Shown: positions 23,847 through 31,590 of the stretch, piece after piece
Layout: every line of letters starts with the position of its first letter
Position numbering within the stretch: position 1 is the first letter of the stretch
Source: an uncultured Bacteroidia bacterium
Lineage (GTDB): Bacteria > Bacteroidota > Bacteroidia > Bacteroidales > Prolixibacteraceae
Reading direction: 5' to 3'
DNA: 54,201 bases
Assembly: GCA_903904515.1 (NCBI GenBank)
Contig: CAIVCR010000094.1
Coordinates: 1 to 54,201, forward strand
Notes under the pieces: model-generated
Database searches by the model: none
What the model was told of the DNA's origin: nothing
The model's input: the letters and a program-made list of their open reading frames with translations, nothing else
Program-made: the position numbers and the translations under genes

Positions 23847-26465
23847 TTAATTTATCAGCTGTTCTTCAATCTTTTGTCTAACAAGGTTATTCAGTTCATC
23901 CGGAGTCAACCCTTCCGGATTGATTGCTGGGAGAAATTCAACAACGATTTTGGTTCTTCTGATTCTGAGCCGGTCGGTCGGATCACCATAGTAAGCACCT
24001 GAAATGACGATGGGCACAATGGGGGTGTTTAATTCTGAACTTAAAATAGCATAGGTTTTCTTAAATTTCCCCAGTTCCCCTGATGTTGTGCGGGTCCCTT
24101 CGGGGAATATAAGGATTTTTTTACCAAGCTTGACCACCTCAGCCATTTTATGGATTGACTCCTTGAGCTCTTTTGTTAAATCCATAACTATCAGGTTGGT
24201 GTGGGCTGCAAGATAGGTTCGGACTGCACCCTTAACATGATCCTTCTTGGCGTATGAATAGGTATTTGCCAGGGTCTTATTATCAAGAAAGGAGAGAATC
24301 AAAAACGCATCTAATTTACTTTGGTGGTTTGATGCGAAGAAGCAAGCACCCTGAGGAATATTCTCAAATCCTTTTCCTTCGATGGTTAAAAAAAGCTTGG
24401 AGATTTGTCGTACTGACCGGACGATTACTTTCAATAAGAAGGAGGATTTCGGGAGATCAACCGTCGTTTCATCCTTTAAACGCCCCATCCAGTTGGTGTC
24501 TTCCTGTTTGAAAAATAATTTATGATTGTTGATGTATTCTGATATAGCCAAAACTGAGGGGAACTTAATTAATTCCTCTTCGCTTATTTTTACACCAAAG
24601 GTTTTTTCGATGTTATCAATTAAACTTAGTTTGCTCAAAGAATCGAGTCCTATGTCAAATACCAAATGGTCACTGGCCGAAATAGTGGTATCAACCTGAG
24701 ATTCTATAAAATTTTTCAAAACGACGTATTCCACGCTGGTAGGTTCCTGAAGTTTATCTTTTTTCCCTGCAGTGTTAATAATCAACTCTTCCAGTTTAAA
24801 CCGCTGAAGTTTTGACAATCGCGTGCGGGGCAACTCCTGATCGATCAGGGTAAATTGTTTGATTTGTTTATACGGACTAATTGCGGCGTTAAAGGGAGAC
24901 AATACGACATCCCGGAAATAGGATTGCGGATCTGATATATTATTATCGGACAAATAGTTGGAATCGGGAACTATTACGGCATGGAGCAGCTCCTTGTACA
25001 TAAATACTCCAGCCTCCTTTATGGCTGGTGAAGTGCCTTCCAGCTTCATTTCCAGTTCTACTGGATTGATATTCTTGCCATTAGACAGAACGATGATCTC
25101 CTTTTTTCTCCCTGTAATGTAGAGAAAACCGCCCTTTTCAATACGACCCAGATCACCCGTATAGAGCCAGCCATCTTTGATCACTTCGGCAGTCTCCTCC
25201 GGACGATTGTAATATCCCTTCATAATATTGGGCCCTTTGGCTACAATCTCACCATCTCTGATCTCGAGGGTAAGTCCGGGTAAAGCCTGACCTGTTGAGC
25301 CGATTTTAATTTTCCCTGGTCTTGGAAAGGTGATCATCGGAGCAGCCTCTGTCATTCCAAAACCCTCGAGAATATCGAAGCCGATTGCATAGAAAAAATT
25401 TCCAACCTCTTTATTCAGAGCAGCTCCCCCGGCAATCATAAATTTTAAATGACCCCCTAAACCGACATGAACTTTCTTGAACAGGAGTGAACCAAGTTTT
25501 CGGCTTTTAGTAAGGTATACAACTTTCAAAAGAAGTCGTGCAATAGGACTCTGATTGATTTTGGCCATTAGCCCCCGATAAATCAGATCATAAAGTCTTG
25601 GAACACCTATCATTACAGTAACCTGATTGTCCGCCAGCGTTTTCATTAAGTCGGGTGTCTGCATCGATGGACAAACGACGATAGTTCCCCCTGCATAGAG
25701 CGGAACCATCAGAGAACCGATCAGGGGAAATACATGATGCAAGGGGAGGAGTACCAAAACCTGACTCCCTGAATTAAAGATTCCCGCTTCAATCACCGCA
25801 TTCATATTGGCGATGATATTTGTATAGGAGAGCATAACTCCCTTCGGGTTTCCTGTGGTGCCTGAAGTATATATTATTACTGCAGTAGTTTCATTATCGT
25901 CGGGACCCTCCCAACTGTTTTCGGATTGATCACTGACGACCGGGTGATCTTCAAACCGGATTATTCGGGGCCTGAATATACTTTTCTCAATTACTTTTTG
26001 ATAGGCCTCCTCCATGCCTGAACTGATAAATAACAATTCCGGATGGCAATCATCAAGAATATACGCAACATCTTCGGCTGATGCCAGGTAATCAATTGGA
26101 ACTGCAATGCAATTACTTTGAAGAGCGGCATAAAATGTATAAATCCACTCCACCCTGTTCTCTGAATAGATGCCGACTTTTTTAAAGTCTAGATTATTAA
26201 TCAAGAGCGAATACTGCTGAATACAACTAAGAAACTCTCTCCCCGTTTGATCCAGGTTCTGAGCAATTACAAATTTCTTATCCGGATTTTCTCTGCTGAT
26301 TAAGGGCTTATTCATAAATTGGTAATTAGTTGCAGTGCAATTTTGAGATAATATATTATCCTTTGAATCTGAATCTAAAATCAAAGAATAATTGAAATTT
26401 TTCAAATTCAAGAAGCAAGATATTTTATCGTTTGATAGGGTGCAAATTAGTGGATTATCAGACAA
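23847..26465 (-). CDS. Acyl-CoA synthetase/AMP ligase - acyl carrier - 1-acylglycerol acyltransferase fusion
   Basis: An 872-residue three-domain protein. Residues about 60-570 are an AMP-binding enzyme: IIYTSGTTGNPKGVML (P-loop, near 195), GFGMTEAAP, YTGDLGRIEKGGFLYITGRKKEI (near 435). Residues about 575-650 are an acyl carrier domain with GLDSLSKL, Ser609 being the phosphopantetheine site. Residues about 680-870 are a PlsC acyltransferase with N-HQSKLD (His714, Asp719) and FPEGTRT (near 787). It probably activates a fatty acid, holds it as thioester and transfers it to a lysophospholipid, similar to Aas with a built-in carrier. The first 50 residues are atypical; Met51 (codon top base 26315) is an alternative start. 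Confidence 0.9.
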   Translation of the reverse strand: MSDNPLICTLSNDKISCFLNLKNFNYSLILDSDSKDNILSQNCTATNYQFMNKPLISRENPDKKFVIAQNLDQTGREFLSCIQQYSLLINNLDFKKVGIYSENRVEWIYTFYAALQSNCIAVPIDYLASAEDVAYILDDCHPELLFISSGMEEAYQKVIEKSIFRPRIIRFEDHPVVSDQSENSWEGPDDNETTAVIIYTSGTTGNPKGVMLSYTNIIANMNAVIEAGIFNSGSQVLVLLPLHHVFPLIGSLMVPLYAGGTIVVCPSMQTPDLMKTLADNQVTVMIGVPRLYDLIYRGLMAKINQSPIARLLLKVVYLTKSRKLGSLLFKKVHVGLGGHLKFMIAGGAALNKEVGNFFYAIGFDILEGFGMTEAAPMITFPRPGKIKIGSTGQALPGLTLEIRDGEIVAKGPNIMKGYYNRPEETAEVIKDGWLYTGDLGRIEKGGFLYITGRKKEIIVLSNGKNINPVELEMKLEGTSPAIKEAGVFMYKELLHAVIVPDSNYLSDNNISDPQSYFRDVVLSPFNAAISPYKQIKQFTLIDQELPRTRLSKLQRFKLEELIINTAGKKDKLQEPTSVEYVVLKNFIESQVDTTISASDHLVFDIGLDSLSKLSLIDNIEKTFGVKISEEELIKFPSVLAISEYINNHKLFFKQEDTNWMGRLKDETTVDLPKSSFLLKVIVRSVRQISKLFLTIEGKGFENIPQGACFFASNHQSKLDAFLILSFLDNKTLANTYSYAKKDHVKGAVRTYLAAHTNLIVMDLTKELKESIHKMAEVVKLGKKILIFPEGTRTTSGELGKFKKTYAILSSELNTPIVPIVISGAYYGDPTDRLRIRRTKIVVEFLPAINPEGLTPDELNNLVRQKIEEQLIN

Positions 26466-26694
26466 AAACCAAATGGTTTATTTGAAAGGTATGGGATTTA
26501 AGTAATTAGAATTGTTTATCGTCGTATTTTCTTAATTTCTTTTTGCAAGGTGTTAAATCAATTTTCGACTTGAGAGGAGTAGCCTCAAACAAAATGGCAA
26601 CAATGTCCGTTAGCTGACGGATTAATCTATTGAAAAATAATGTGTTGCGACTTGAATAATCTCAGGTTTGGCCCATTTAACAGGTAAATGTGCC

Positions 26695-26778
26695 GTGCCT
26701 AAGGCACTCTTTTTCCGTATTTTATTTCATACTACGGATTTAAAATCGTAGTTATAAGATGAATCGAGCCTATGGCTC
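26695..26778. repeat. Three-hairpin intergenic element
   Basis: Three short palindromes in a row: GTGCCTAAGGCAC (26695-26707), CTACGGATTTAAAATCGTAG (26732-26751, one unpaired base) and GAGCCTATGGCTC (26766-26778). The first and third are variants of one motif, GNGCCTAnGGCnC, suggesting duplication. From memory, sequences of the type 'tgccgtgcctaaggcac ... gagcctatggctc' recur between genes in environmental Bacteroidota, so this is probably a dispersed repeat, not a unique RNA. Confidence 0.6.
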
Positions 26779-27035
26779 TAATCCGACATCTACTTTTTAT
26801 TAATACAAAATACAGTGTTTAAAACATAATTTTCTTGAAAGATGGAATAAAAATTGCAAATGTCAACTCGCTGAGATTGCCCTAAAATATTTCTGCCTGG
26901 TATTGGTGTGGAATATCTTATTCACGGCAAGCAAAAAGAGATCCAATTTATGATGAATTTTAAATGGTATGGCGATTAGTAAATTCCAAATTGATGAGAA
27001 CAATAAAAATATGGTTTCATGTCCGATTCATTTAT

Positions 27036-27043
27036 TAAATTTG
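27036..27043 (+). promoter_or_regulatory. Putative -7 element of yebC
   Basis: TAAATTTG is a full match to TAnnTTTG. Transcription would start near 27050, about 16 bases before the ATG at 27066. No TTG lies at the expected -33 position, so confidence is moderate. Confidence 0.45.
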
Positions 27044-27065
27044 TGTTCCACAAAAAAAAACCAAT

Positions 27066-27818
27066 ATGTCGGGACACAGTAAATGGTCAAAGATTAAACG
27101 CAAGAAGGGTGCACTGGATGCAAAGCGGTCGAATATATTTTCCAGGTTAGCCAAGGAGATTACTGTAGCGGTGAAAGAGGGTGGGATCAGTGATCCTGCT
27201 ATGAATGCCAGATTAAGGATTGCTGTTCTCAATGCCAAAGGTCAGAATATGCCTAAAGACAATATTGACAGGGCCATAAGTAAAGGTGAAAAGGATGGGA
27301 ATGACCTTTCCGAGATTTTTCTTGAAGCTTATGGGGCAGGCAGGGTGGCTGTATTTGTTGAATGTCTGAGTGATAATAACAACCGGACAGTTGCTGATAT
27401 TCGGCATATCATTACCAAGCGTGGAGGTGCCCTGACCACAAAAGGGTCACTGAATTTTATTTTTGACCGTAAAGGTGTTTTTACAATTCCGGTTAAAGAG
27501 GGAATCAATCTTGAAGATCTGGAACTTGAATTTATCGAAGCAGGGGCCGAGGATCTGGAAATAGATGAGGATATCATTACAGTAACAACTGCACTTGAGG
27601 ACTTTGGGAATTTCAATAAAAAACTGGAAGAACTTAAAATTGAACCCCAAAAAGCTGAATTGCAGCGTGTTCCTCAGGTTGACAAACGACTGCCAGTTTC
27701 TGAGGCTAAAATTGTTCTGCGGATGATTGAAGAACTGGAAGATAATGAGGATGTCCAAAATGTCTATCACAATCTCGAAATGACCGATGAACTCGAGCAG
27801 GCTTTGGAGGAGGAGTAA
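27066..27818 (+). CDS. yebC: YebC/PmpR family regulatory protein
   Basis: A 250-residue member of the TACO1/YebC family, cytoplasmic proteins linked to transcription control or to relief of ribosome stalling at proline-rich stretches. The signature start MSGHSKWSKIKRKKGALDAK is intact, followed by FSRLAKEITVAVKEGG, MPKDNIDRAI, YGAGRVAVFVECLSDN and NRTVADIRHIITKRGGAL, covering the N-terminal and middle domains in full. The C-terminal part ends in an acidic tail DELEQALEEE, a modest extension. No ruvC neighbour is present. An 8-base-period repeat begins 13 bases after the stop. Confidence 0.96.
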   Translation: MSGHSKWSKIKRKKGALDAKRSNIFSRLAKEITVAVKEGGISDPAMNARLRIAVLNAKGQNMPKDNIDRAISKGEKDGNDLSEIFLEAYGAGRVAVFVECLSDNNNRTVADIRHIITKRGGALTTKGSLNFIFDRKGVFTIPVKEGINLEDLELEFIEAGAEDLEIDEDIITVTTALEDFGNFNKKLEELKIEPQKAELQRVPQVDKRLPVSEAKIVLRMIEELEDNEDVQNVYHNLEMTDELEQALEEE

Positions 27819-27831
27819 GAAGAACTAAATT

Positions 27832-27879
27832 GCTAATTTGAAAATGTGCTAATTTGAGAATGTGCCAATTTGAAAATTC
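27832..27879. repeat. 8-base-period array downstream of yebC
   Basis: Three 16-base units: GCTAATTTGAAAATGT, GCTAATTTGAGAATGT, GCCAATTTGAAAATTC. On the minus strand they read as octamers of the form CATTTTCA + AATTAGCA, words also present in the array at 31423-31590. It starts 13 bases after the yebC stop. Confidence 0.85.
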
Positions 27880-27918
27880 CGGAATTCGAGGAAACCTAAA
27901 GAATTAAATTAATCAATT

Positions 27919-29277
27919 ATGAAAAATCGTAAAATTCTCTACCCGGTATTGATTGTTATTGTAGTCCTGGCTATTTTAGTCAAATCGCAGTTTCCAAAGC
28001 TTTATATTGCAACAGGTTATGGTGCCAAAACAATGGCCACTGCAGTTTTTGTTTCTGGAAGAGATCCCCAGCTGGTTCAGTCGTTCGACCTGAATTATTC
28101 AATCGTAAAATATACCCGCAGTGCTATTGATTTCAAAAACAAGTCGGTAACCACCTCTTTTTGGGGCCTGGCAAAACAGACTGCGGTTTATCGTGAAGGA
28201 TTCGGATGTTGCCTGACCGGCCAAAGTGGGATAGATCTTTTGCAAAAAACAACTTTTAATCTGCCACTAACAAAGCGTAATGGTGTTTGGCGGACACCCT
28301 GGCCGAACGGTGATCTCAGGAAAGACACGGTTTTCCCAGAAGTTGATACACTAAAACTTAAGAATGCGGTAAGTTCAGCATTTGGTTCCCCATTAACAGA
28401 TAAAAGATGGACCGCCGCAGTTGTTGTGCTTTACAAGGGGGAACTAATTGCGGAAAAATACTCCGAAGAGCTCGGCGTTACCCCTGATACCAGGATCTGG
28501 GGATGGTCGATGACGAAGAGCATTATGAACGCCATGGCAGGTGTTTTATCCAAAAAACACAAACTGAATGTTCAGGCTACGGCCCCTGTTTCCCTATGGT
28601 TAAATGATCAACGCAGGGATATCACAATTGACAACTTACTGCATATGAGCAGCGGATTGAAATGGGATGAGGATTACGGTGATGTTTCACCGGTTACTTC
28701 TATGCTCTATAAATCAAATGATTGCTATAAGATTGCCATTGATGTTCCCTATCAGAAAAAGCCGGGAAGCGAATGGAAATACTCTTCCGGAACATCAAAT
28801 ATCCTCTCGGGGATTATGCGAACGTTGATTGGAAACGATCTTGCTTATCATGAATTTCCTTATCGTGAAATTTTCGATAAGATAGCTGTCACTTCGATGA
28901 TTCTGGAAACTGACGCCTCAGGGAATTTTGTAGGATCCTCATACAGCAATGCCAACGCGCGCGATTGGGCACGATTTGGATTACTCTATTATAATGATGG
29001 TATTTGGAAGGGTGATACAATTCTCCCGAAAGGTTGGGTGAACTATACCCGAACACCAGCTATTGATTCTAATGGCGAGTATGGTGCCCAGTTCTGGCTT
29101 AACAAATCTAAAAAACTTAAGGATGTACCCGAAGATCTATATTTCTGTGATGGACATCTCGGCCAGCGCGTTTTTATAATTCCTTCGCGCAACCTGGTAG
29201 TTGTCCGTTTAGGCTTTTCAGAGAATGGATTTGATCACAACCAATTTTTAAAAGGAATTCTGGAATCTTTTAAATAG
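27919..29277 (+). CDS. Serine hydrolase, beta-lactamase/class C-like
   Basis: A 452-residue protein with an N-terminal membrane anchor (KILYPVLIVIVVLAILVKS) and a class C beta-lactamase/DD-peptidase-like domain. The catalytic SxxK is S197-M-T-K200 in GWSMTKSIMN, the second element is Tyr288-S-S in WKYSSGTSN, and the third-motif region near the C-terminus reads DGHLGQRVFIIPSRN, where HxG stands in for KTG. EstB/AmpC-like family members hydrolyse beta-lactams, esters or D-amino-acid peptides; substrate cannot be told. It stands between yebC and the agmatine deiminase gene, with 76 bases to the latter's preferred start. Confidence 0.88.
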   Translation: MKNRKILYPVLIVIVVLAILVKSQFPKLYIATGYGAKTMATAVFVSGRDPQLVQSFDLNYSIVKYTRSAIDFKNKSVTTSFWGLAKQTAVYREGFGCCLTGQSGIDLLQKTTFNLPLTKRNGVWRTPWPNGDLRKDTVFPEVDTLKLKNAVSSAFGSPLTDKRWTAAVVVLYKGELIAEKYSEELGVTPDTRIWGWSMTKSIMNAMAGVLSKKHKLNVQATAPVSLWLNDQRRDITIDNLLHMSSGLKWDEDYGDVSPVTSMLYKSNDCYKIAIDVPYQKKPGSEWKYSSGTSNILSGIMRTLIGNDLAYHEFPYREIFDKIAVTSMILETDASGNFVGSSYSNANARDWARFGLLYYNDGIWKGDTILPKGWVNYTRTPAIDSNGEYGAQFWLNKSKKLKDVPEDLYFCDGHLGQRVFIIPSRNLVVVRLGFSENGFDHNQFLKGILESFK

Positions 29278-29353
29278 AGAGAGTAAAGCTTGGTCTAAGT
29301 GACATTTGGAAAATTTAGACAATTGTAACTTAGTGACAAAAGAAATATTAAAA

Positions 29354-30382
29354 ATGAATAACCCAAATATTGTATTACCCGCTGAATGGGCCGAACAAAG
29401 TGGTGTGCTGCTGACATGGCCACATGAACATACCGATTGGGCTTATATGCTTAAGGAGGTGGAAGAATGTTTTGTGGCAATTACAAGGGCAATCTCAAAA
29501 CGGGAAAAAGTTTTAATTATTTGTCAGGATAGTAAGGTTCTATCGGGCAAATTAAAAAAGTGCCGGATTGAGAATGTTATTTTTGTTGAGCTTCCTTCAA
29601 ACGATACGTGGGCGCGTGATCATGGCGCCATCACTGTTTTTCTTGATAATCAGCCTACTCTTTATGACTTCACCTTTAATGGTTGGGGGATGAAGTTCGC
29701 CTCAAATTTCGATAATCAGATTACCCAGTCACTATGTCAGGAAGGGGTATTTCAAAAGGAGGTTATGTATAAGGATATGCAGAATCTCGTTTTAGAGGGT
29801 GGAAGTATTGAATCTGATGGGAAAGGGACGCTGTTGACAACCCGGGAGTGCCTATTGTCTAAGAATAGAAACCATTATTTGTCTGAAAAGCAGATCGCAC
29901 AGCGGCTGACAGATATGTTTGAACTTAAGCAGATCCATTGGTTATCATCAGGTTACCTGGCAGGTGATGACACAGACAGTCATATTGATACCCTGGCCCG
30001 ATTTTGTGATCCGGAAACCATTGCATATGTAAAATGCAATGACCCAAATGATGAACATTACGAGGCATTAAAAAGGATGGAATCGGAATTGTGTACTTTT
30101 AGAACCCTGGAAAACAAACCGTATAATCTTATAGCTCTTCCAATGGCTGATGCTGCCTATGACGGAGAACTTCGATTACCTGCAACATATGCTAATTTTT
30201 TAATTATTAACGGTGCCGTTTTAGTTCCGTATTATAATTCTCCAAAGGATAAAATTGCCGGATCATTGCTTAAGAAGGCATTTCCCGGCAGGGAAATTAT
30301 TGGAATTGACTGTAGTGCACTGATCAGACAAAACGGATCGTTGCATTGTGTGACAATGCAACTTCCGAAGGGGCTATTGTAA
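29354..30382 (+). CDS. aguA: Agmatine deiminase
   Basis: Hydrolyses agmatine to N-carbamoylputrescine and ammonia. This start gives 342 residues, normal for the family, and begins MNNPNIVLPAEWAEQSGVLLTWP like other family members. The start suggested by the longest frame (TTG 29306) adds 16 atypical residues. Guanidine-modifying fold residues are visible: NDTWARDHGA (Asp84, Asp89), LEGGSIESDGKGTLLTT, DSHIDTLARF with His210, and the nucleophile Cys332 in LHCVTMQLPKG. The next gene encodes N-carbamoylputrescine amidase, the following step, which supports the assignment over other peptidyl-arginine-deiminase-like proteins. Confidence 0.95.
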   Translation: MNNPNIVLPAEWAEQSGVLLTWPHEHTDWAYMLKEVEECFVAITRAISKREKVLIICQDSKVLSGKLKKCRIENVIFVELPSNDTWARDHGAITVFLDNQPTLYDFTFNGWGMKFASNFDNQITQSLCQEGVFQKEVMYKDMQNLVLEGGSIESDGKGTLLTTRECLLSKNRNHYLSEKQIAQRLTDMFELKQIHWLSSGYLAGDDTDSHIDTLARFCDPETIAYVKCNDPNDEHYEALKRMESELCTFRTLENKPYNLIALPMADAAYDGELRLPATYANFLIINGAVLVPYYNSPKDKIAGSLLKKAFPGREIIGIDCSALIRQNGSLHCVTMQLPKGLL

Positions 30383-30465
30383 ACGGAGAAACGAATTATT
30401 TGTTTAATTTTACTTTGTGCGCTGACAAGAGGTTGAAATATTAAATTTACATAAAATTACGTATA

Positions 30466-31344
30466 ATGCTGAAAATTGGACTAATACAGCAAATAAACAG
30501 TGCTGAAATTTTGGCGAATAAGTCTAAATTAGCGACTAATATTGGGTTGTGTGCAGCGAATGGAGCAGAGCTAATTGTGCTGCAGGAACTTCATAACTCG
30601 CTCTATTTTTGTCAGACAGAAGACCCCACACTTTTCGATCTTGCTGAGTCAATCCCGGGAGAATCAACCGGGTTTTACAGTGAGCTGGCAGTTAAATATA
30701 ACATTGTTCTGGTAACCTCTCTTTTTGAGAAGCGGTCAGCTGGTCTTTATCACAACACTGCTGTAGTGTTTGAACGGGACGGATCGATTGCGGGTAAATA
30801 CCGAAAGATGCACATCCCGGACGATCCTGCTTATTATGAGAAATTTTATTTCACACCGGGAGATCTTGGATTTGAGCCGATTCATACTTCTGTGGGCAAA
30901 CTTGGTGTCCTCATTTGTTGGGATCAATGGTATCCTGAAGCGGCAAGACTAATGGCGCTTGCCGGTGCCGATATTTTGATTTACCCTACCGCGATCGGTT
31001 ATGAATCTACTGATCCGGCCGCAGAAAAAAGCCGGCAACGAGAGGCCTGGATGATATCCCAGCGTGGTCATGCTGTGGCAAACGGGATTCCGGTTGTATC
31101 TGTCAATCGTACTGGATTTGAACCAGATCCATCCGGACATACCAACGGTATAGCTTTTTGGGGGAGTAGTTTTGTCGCAGGTCCTCAGGGTGAACTATTG
31201 GCCGTAGCCCCTGAATCTGAAGAGGTTAATCTCATTGTTGATGTCGATCTTAAATGCTCTGAGTCGGTCAGAAGGTGGTGGCCTTTTCTGCGTGATCGCC
31301 GCATCGATGCCTATGGGGACATTACCAAACGTTTTATTGACTGA
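30466..31344 (+). CDS. aguB: N-carbamoylputrescine amidase
   Basis: Nitrilase-superfamily enzyme that splits N-carbamoylputrescine into putrescine, CO2 and ammonia. The 292-residue length is standard. The catalytic triad is Glu41 (LQELHNSLYF), Lys114 (KYRKMHIPDDP) and Cys151 (LICWDQWYPEAARLMAL). The segment EKFYFTPGDLGFEPIHTSVGKLG is typical of the plant/bacterial CPA subgroup. It lies 83 bases downstream of aguA on the same strand; together they convert agmatine to putrescine. A palindrome and a 21-unit 8-base array follow. Confidence 0.96.
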   Translation: MLKIGLIQQINSAEILANKSKLATNIGLCAANGAELIVLQELHNSLYFCQTEDPTLFDLAESIPGESTGFYSELAVKYNIVLVTSLFEKRSAGLYHNTAVVFERDGSIAGKYRKMHIPDDPAYYEKFYFTPGDLGFEPIHTSVGKLGVLICWDQWYPEAARLMALAGADILIYPTAIGYESTDPAAEKSRQREAWMISQRGHAVANGIPVVSVNRTGFEPDPSGHTNGIAFWGSSFVAGPQGELLAVAPESEEVNLIVDVDLKCSESVRRWWPFLRDRRIDAYGDITKRFID

Positions 31345-31371
31345 GAGTTTGCTGATTGATTCAGCTGAATC

Positions 31372-31420
31372 GTCCTGACTTTTGTTTGCCTTTTCTGTAA
31401 ACCTATTTCATGACTAGACA
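31372..31420. repeat. Imperfect palindromic repeat element, copy 2
   Basis: Aligns without gaps to the element at 11195-11240 with only a handful of changes. Arms GTCCTGA and TCATGAC have one mismatch; inner arms GTTTGC and GTAAAC keep pairing through a G-T wobble. As with copy 1 it is followed directly by an 8-base-period array in the same relative orientation. Confidence 0.8.
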
Positions 31421-31422
31421 CT

Positions 31423-31590
31423 CATTTTCAAATTATCCCATTATCCCATTATCCCATTATCCCATTAGCACATTAGCACATTATCCCATTATCCCATTAT
31501 CACATTAGCACATTATCCCATTAGCACATTAGCACATTAGCACATTGGCAAATTAGTACATTATCTCATTTTCAAATTGTCCAATTAGTC
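31423..31590. repeat. 8-base-period tandem array (21 octamers) reaching into the GH106 stop codon
   Basis: Twenty-one contiguous octamers with no phase break, mainly CATTATCC and CATTAGCA, with edge variants CATTTTCA, AATTATCC, CATTGGCA, AATTAGTA, CATTATCT and AATTGTCC. The stop codon of the minus-strand glycosidase (31585-31587) is inside the last unit. No spacers, so not CRISPR. Confidence 0.93.

Larger units (their letters stand above)
26466..27065. other. 600-base gene-free region
   Basis: No ORF with coding character is seen on either strand between the divergent acyl-CoA synthetase and yebC genes. It contains a three-hairpin element (26695-26778, listed separately) and the -7 element of yebC (27036-27043). 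The rest is AT-rich with no tRNA or structured RNA I recognise. Confidence 0.6.

Noticed and set aside
26466..27065. Riboswitch or known structured RNA upstream of yebC
   Set aside because: Only short hairpins are seen; no recognised aptamer motif, and the hairpins resemble a dispersed repeat.
29306..29353. Upstream TTG start for agmatine deiminase
   Set aside because: It adds 16 residues unlike the family; ATG 29354 gives the usual N-terminus.
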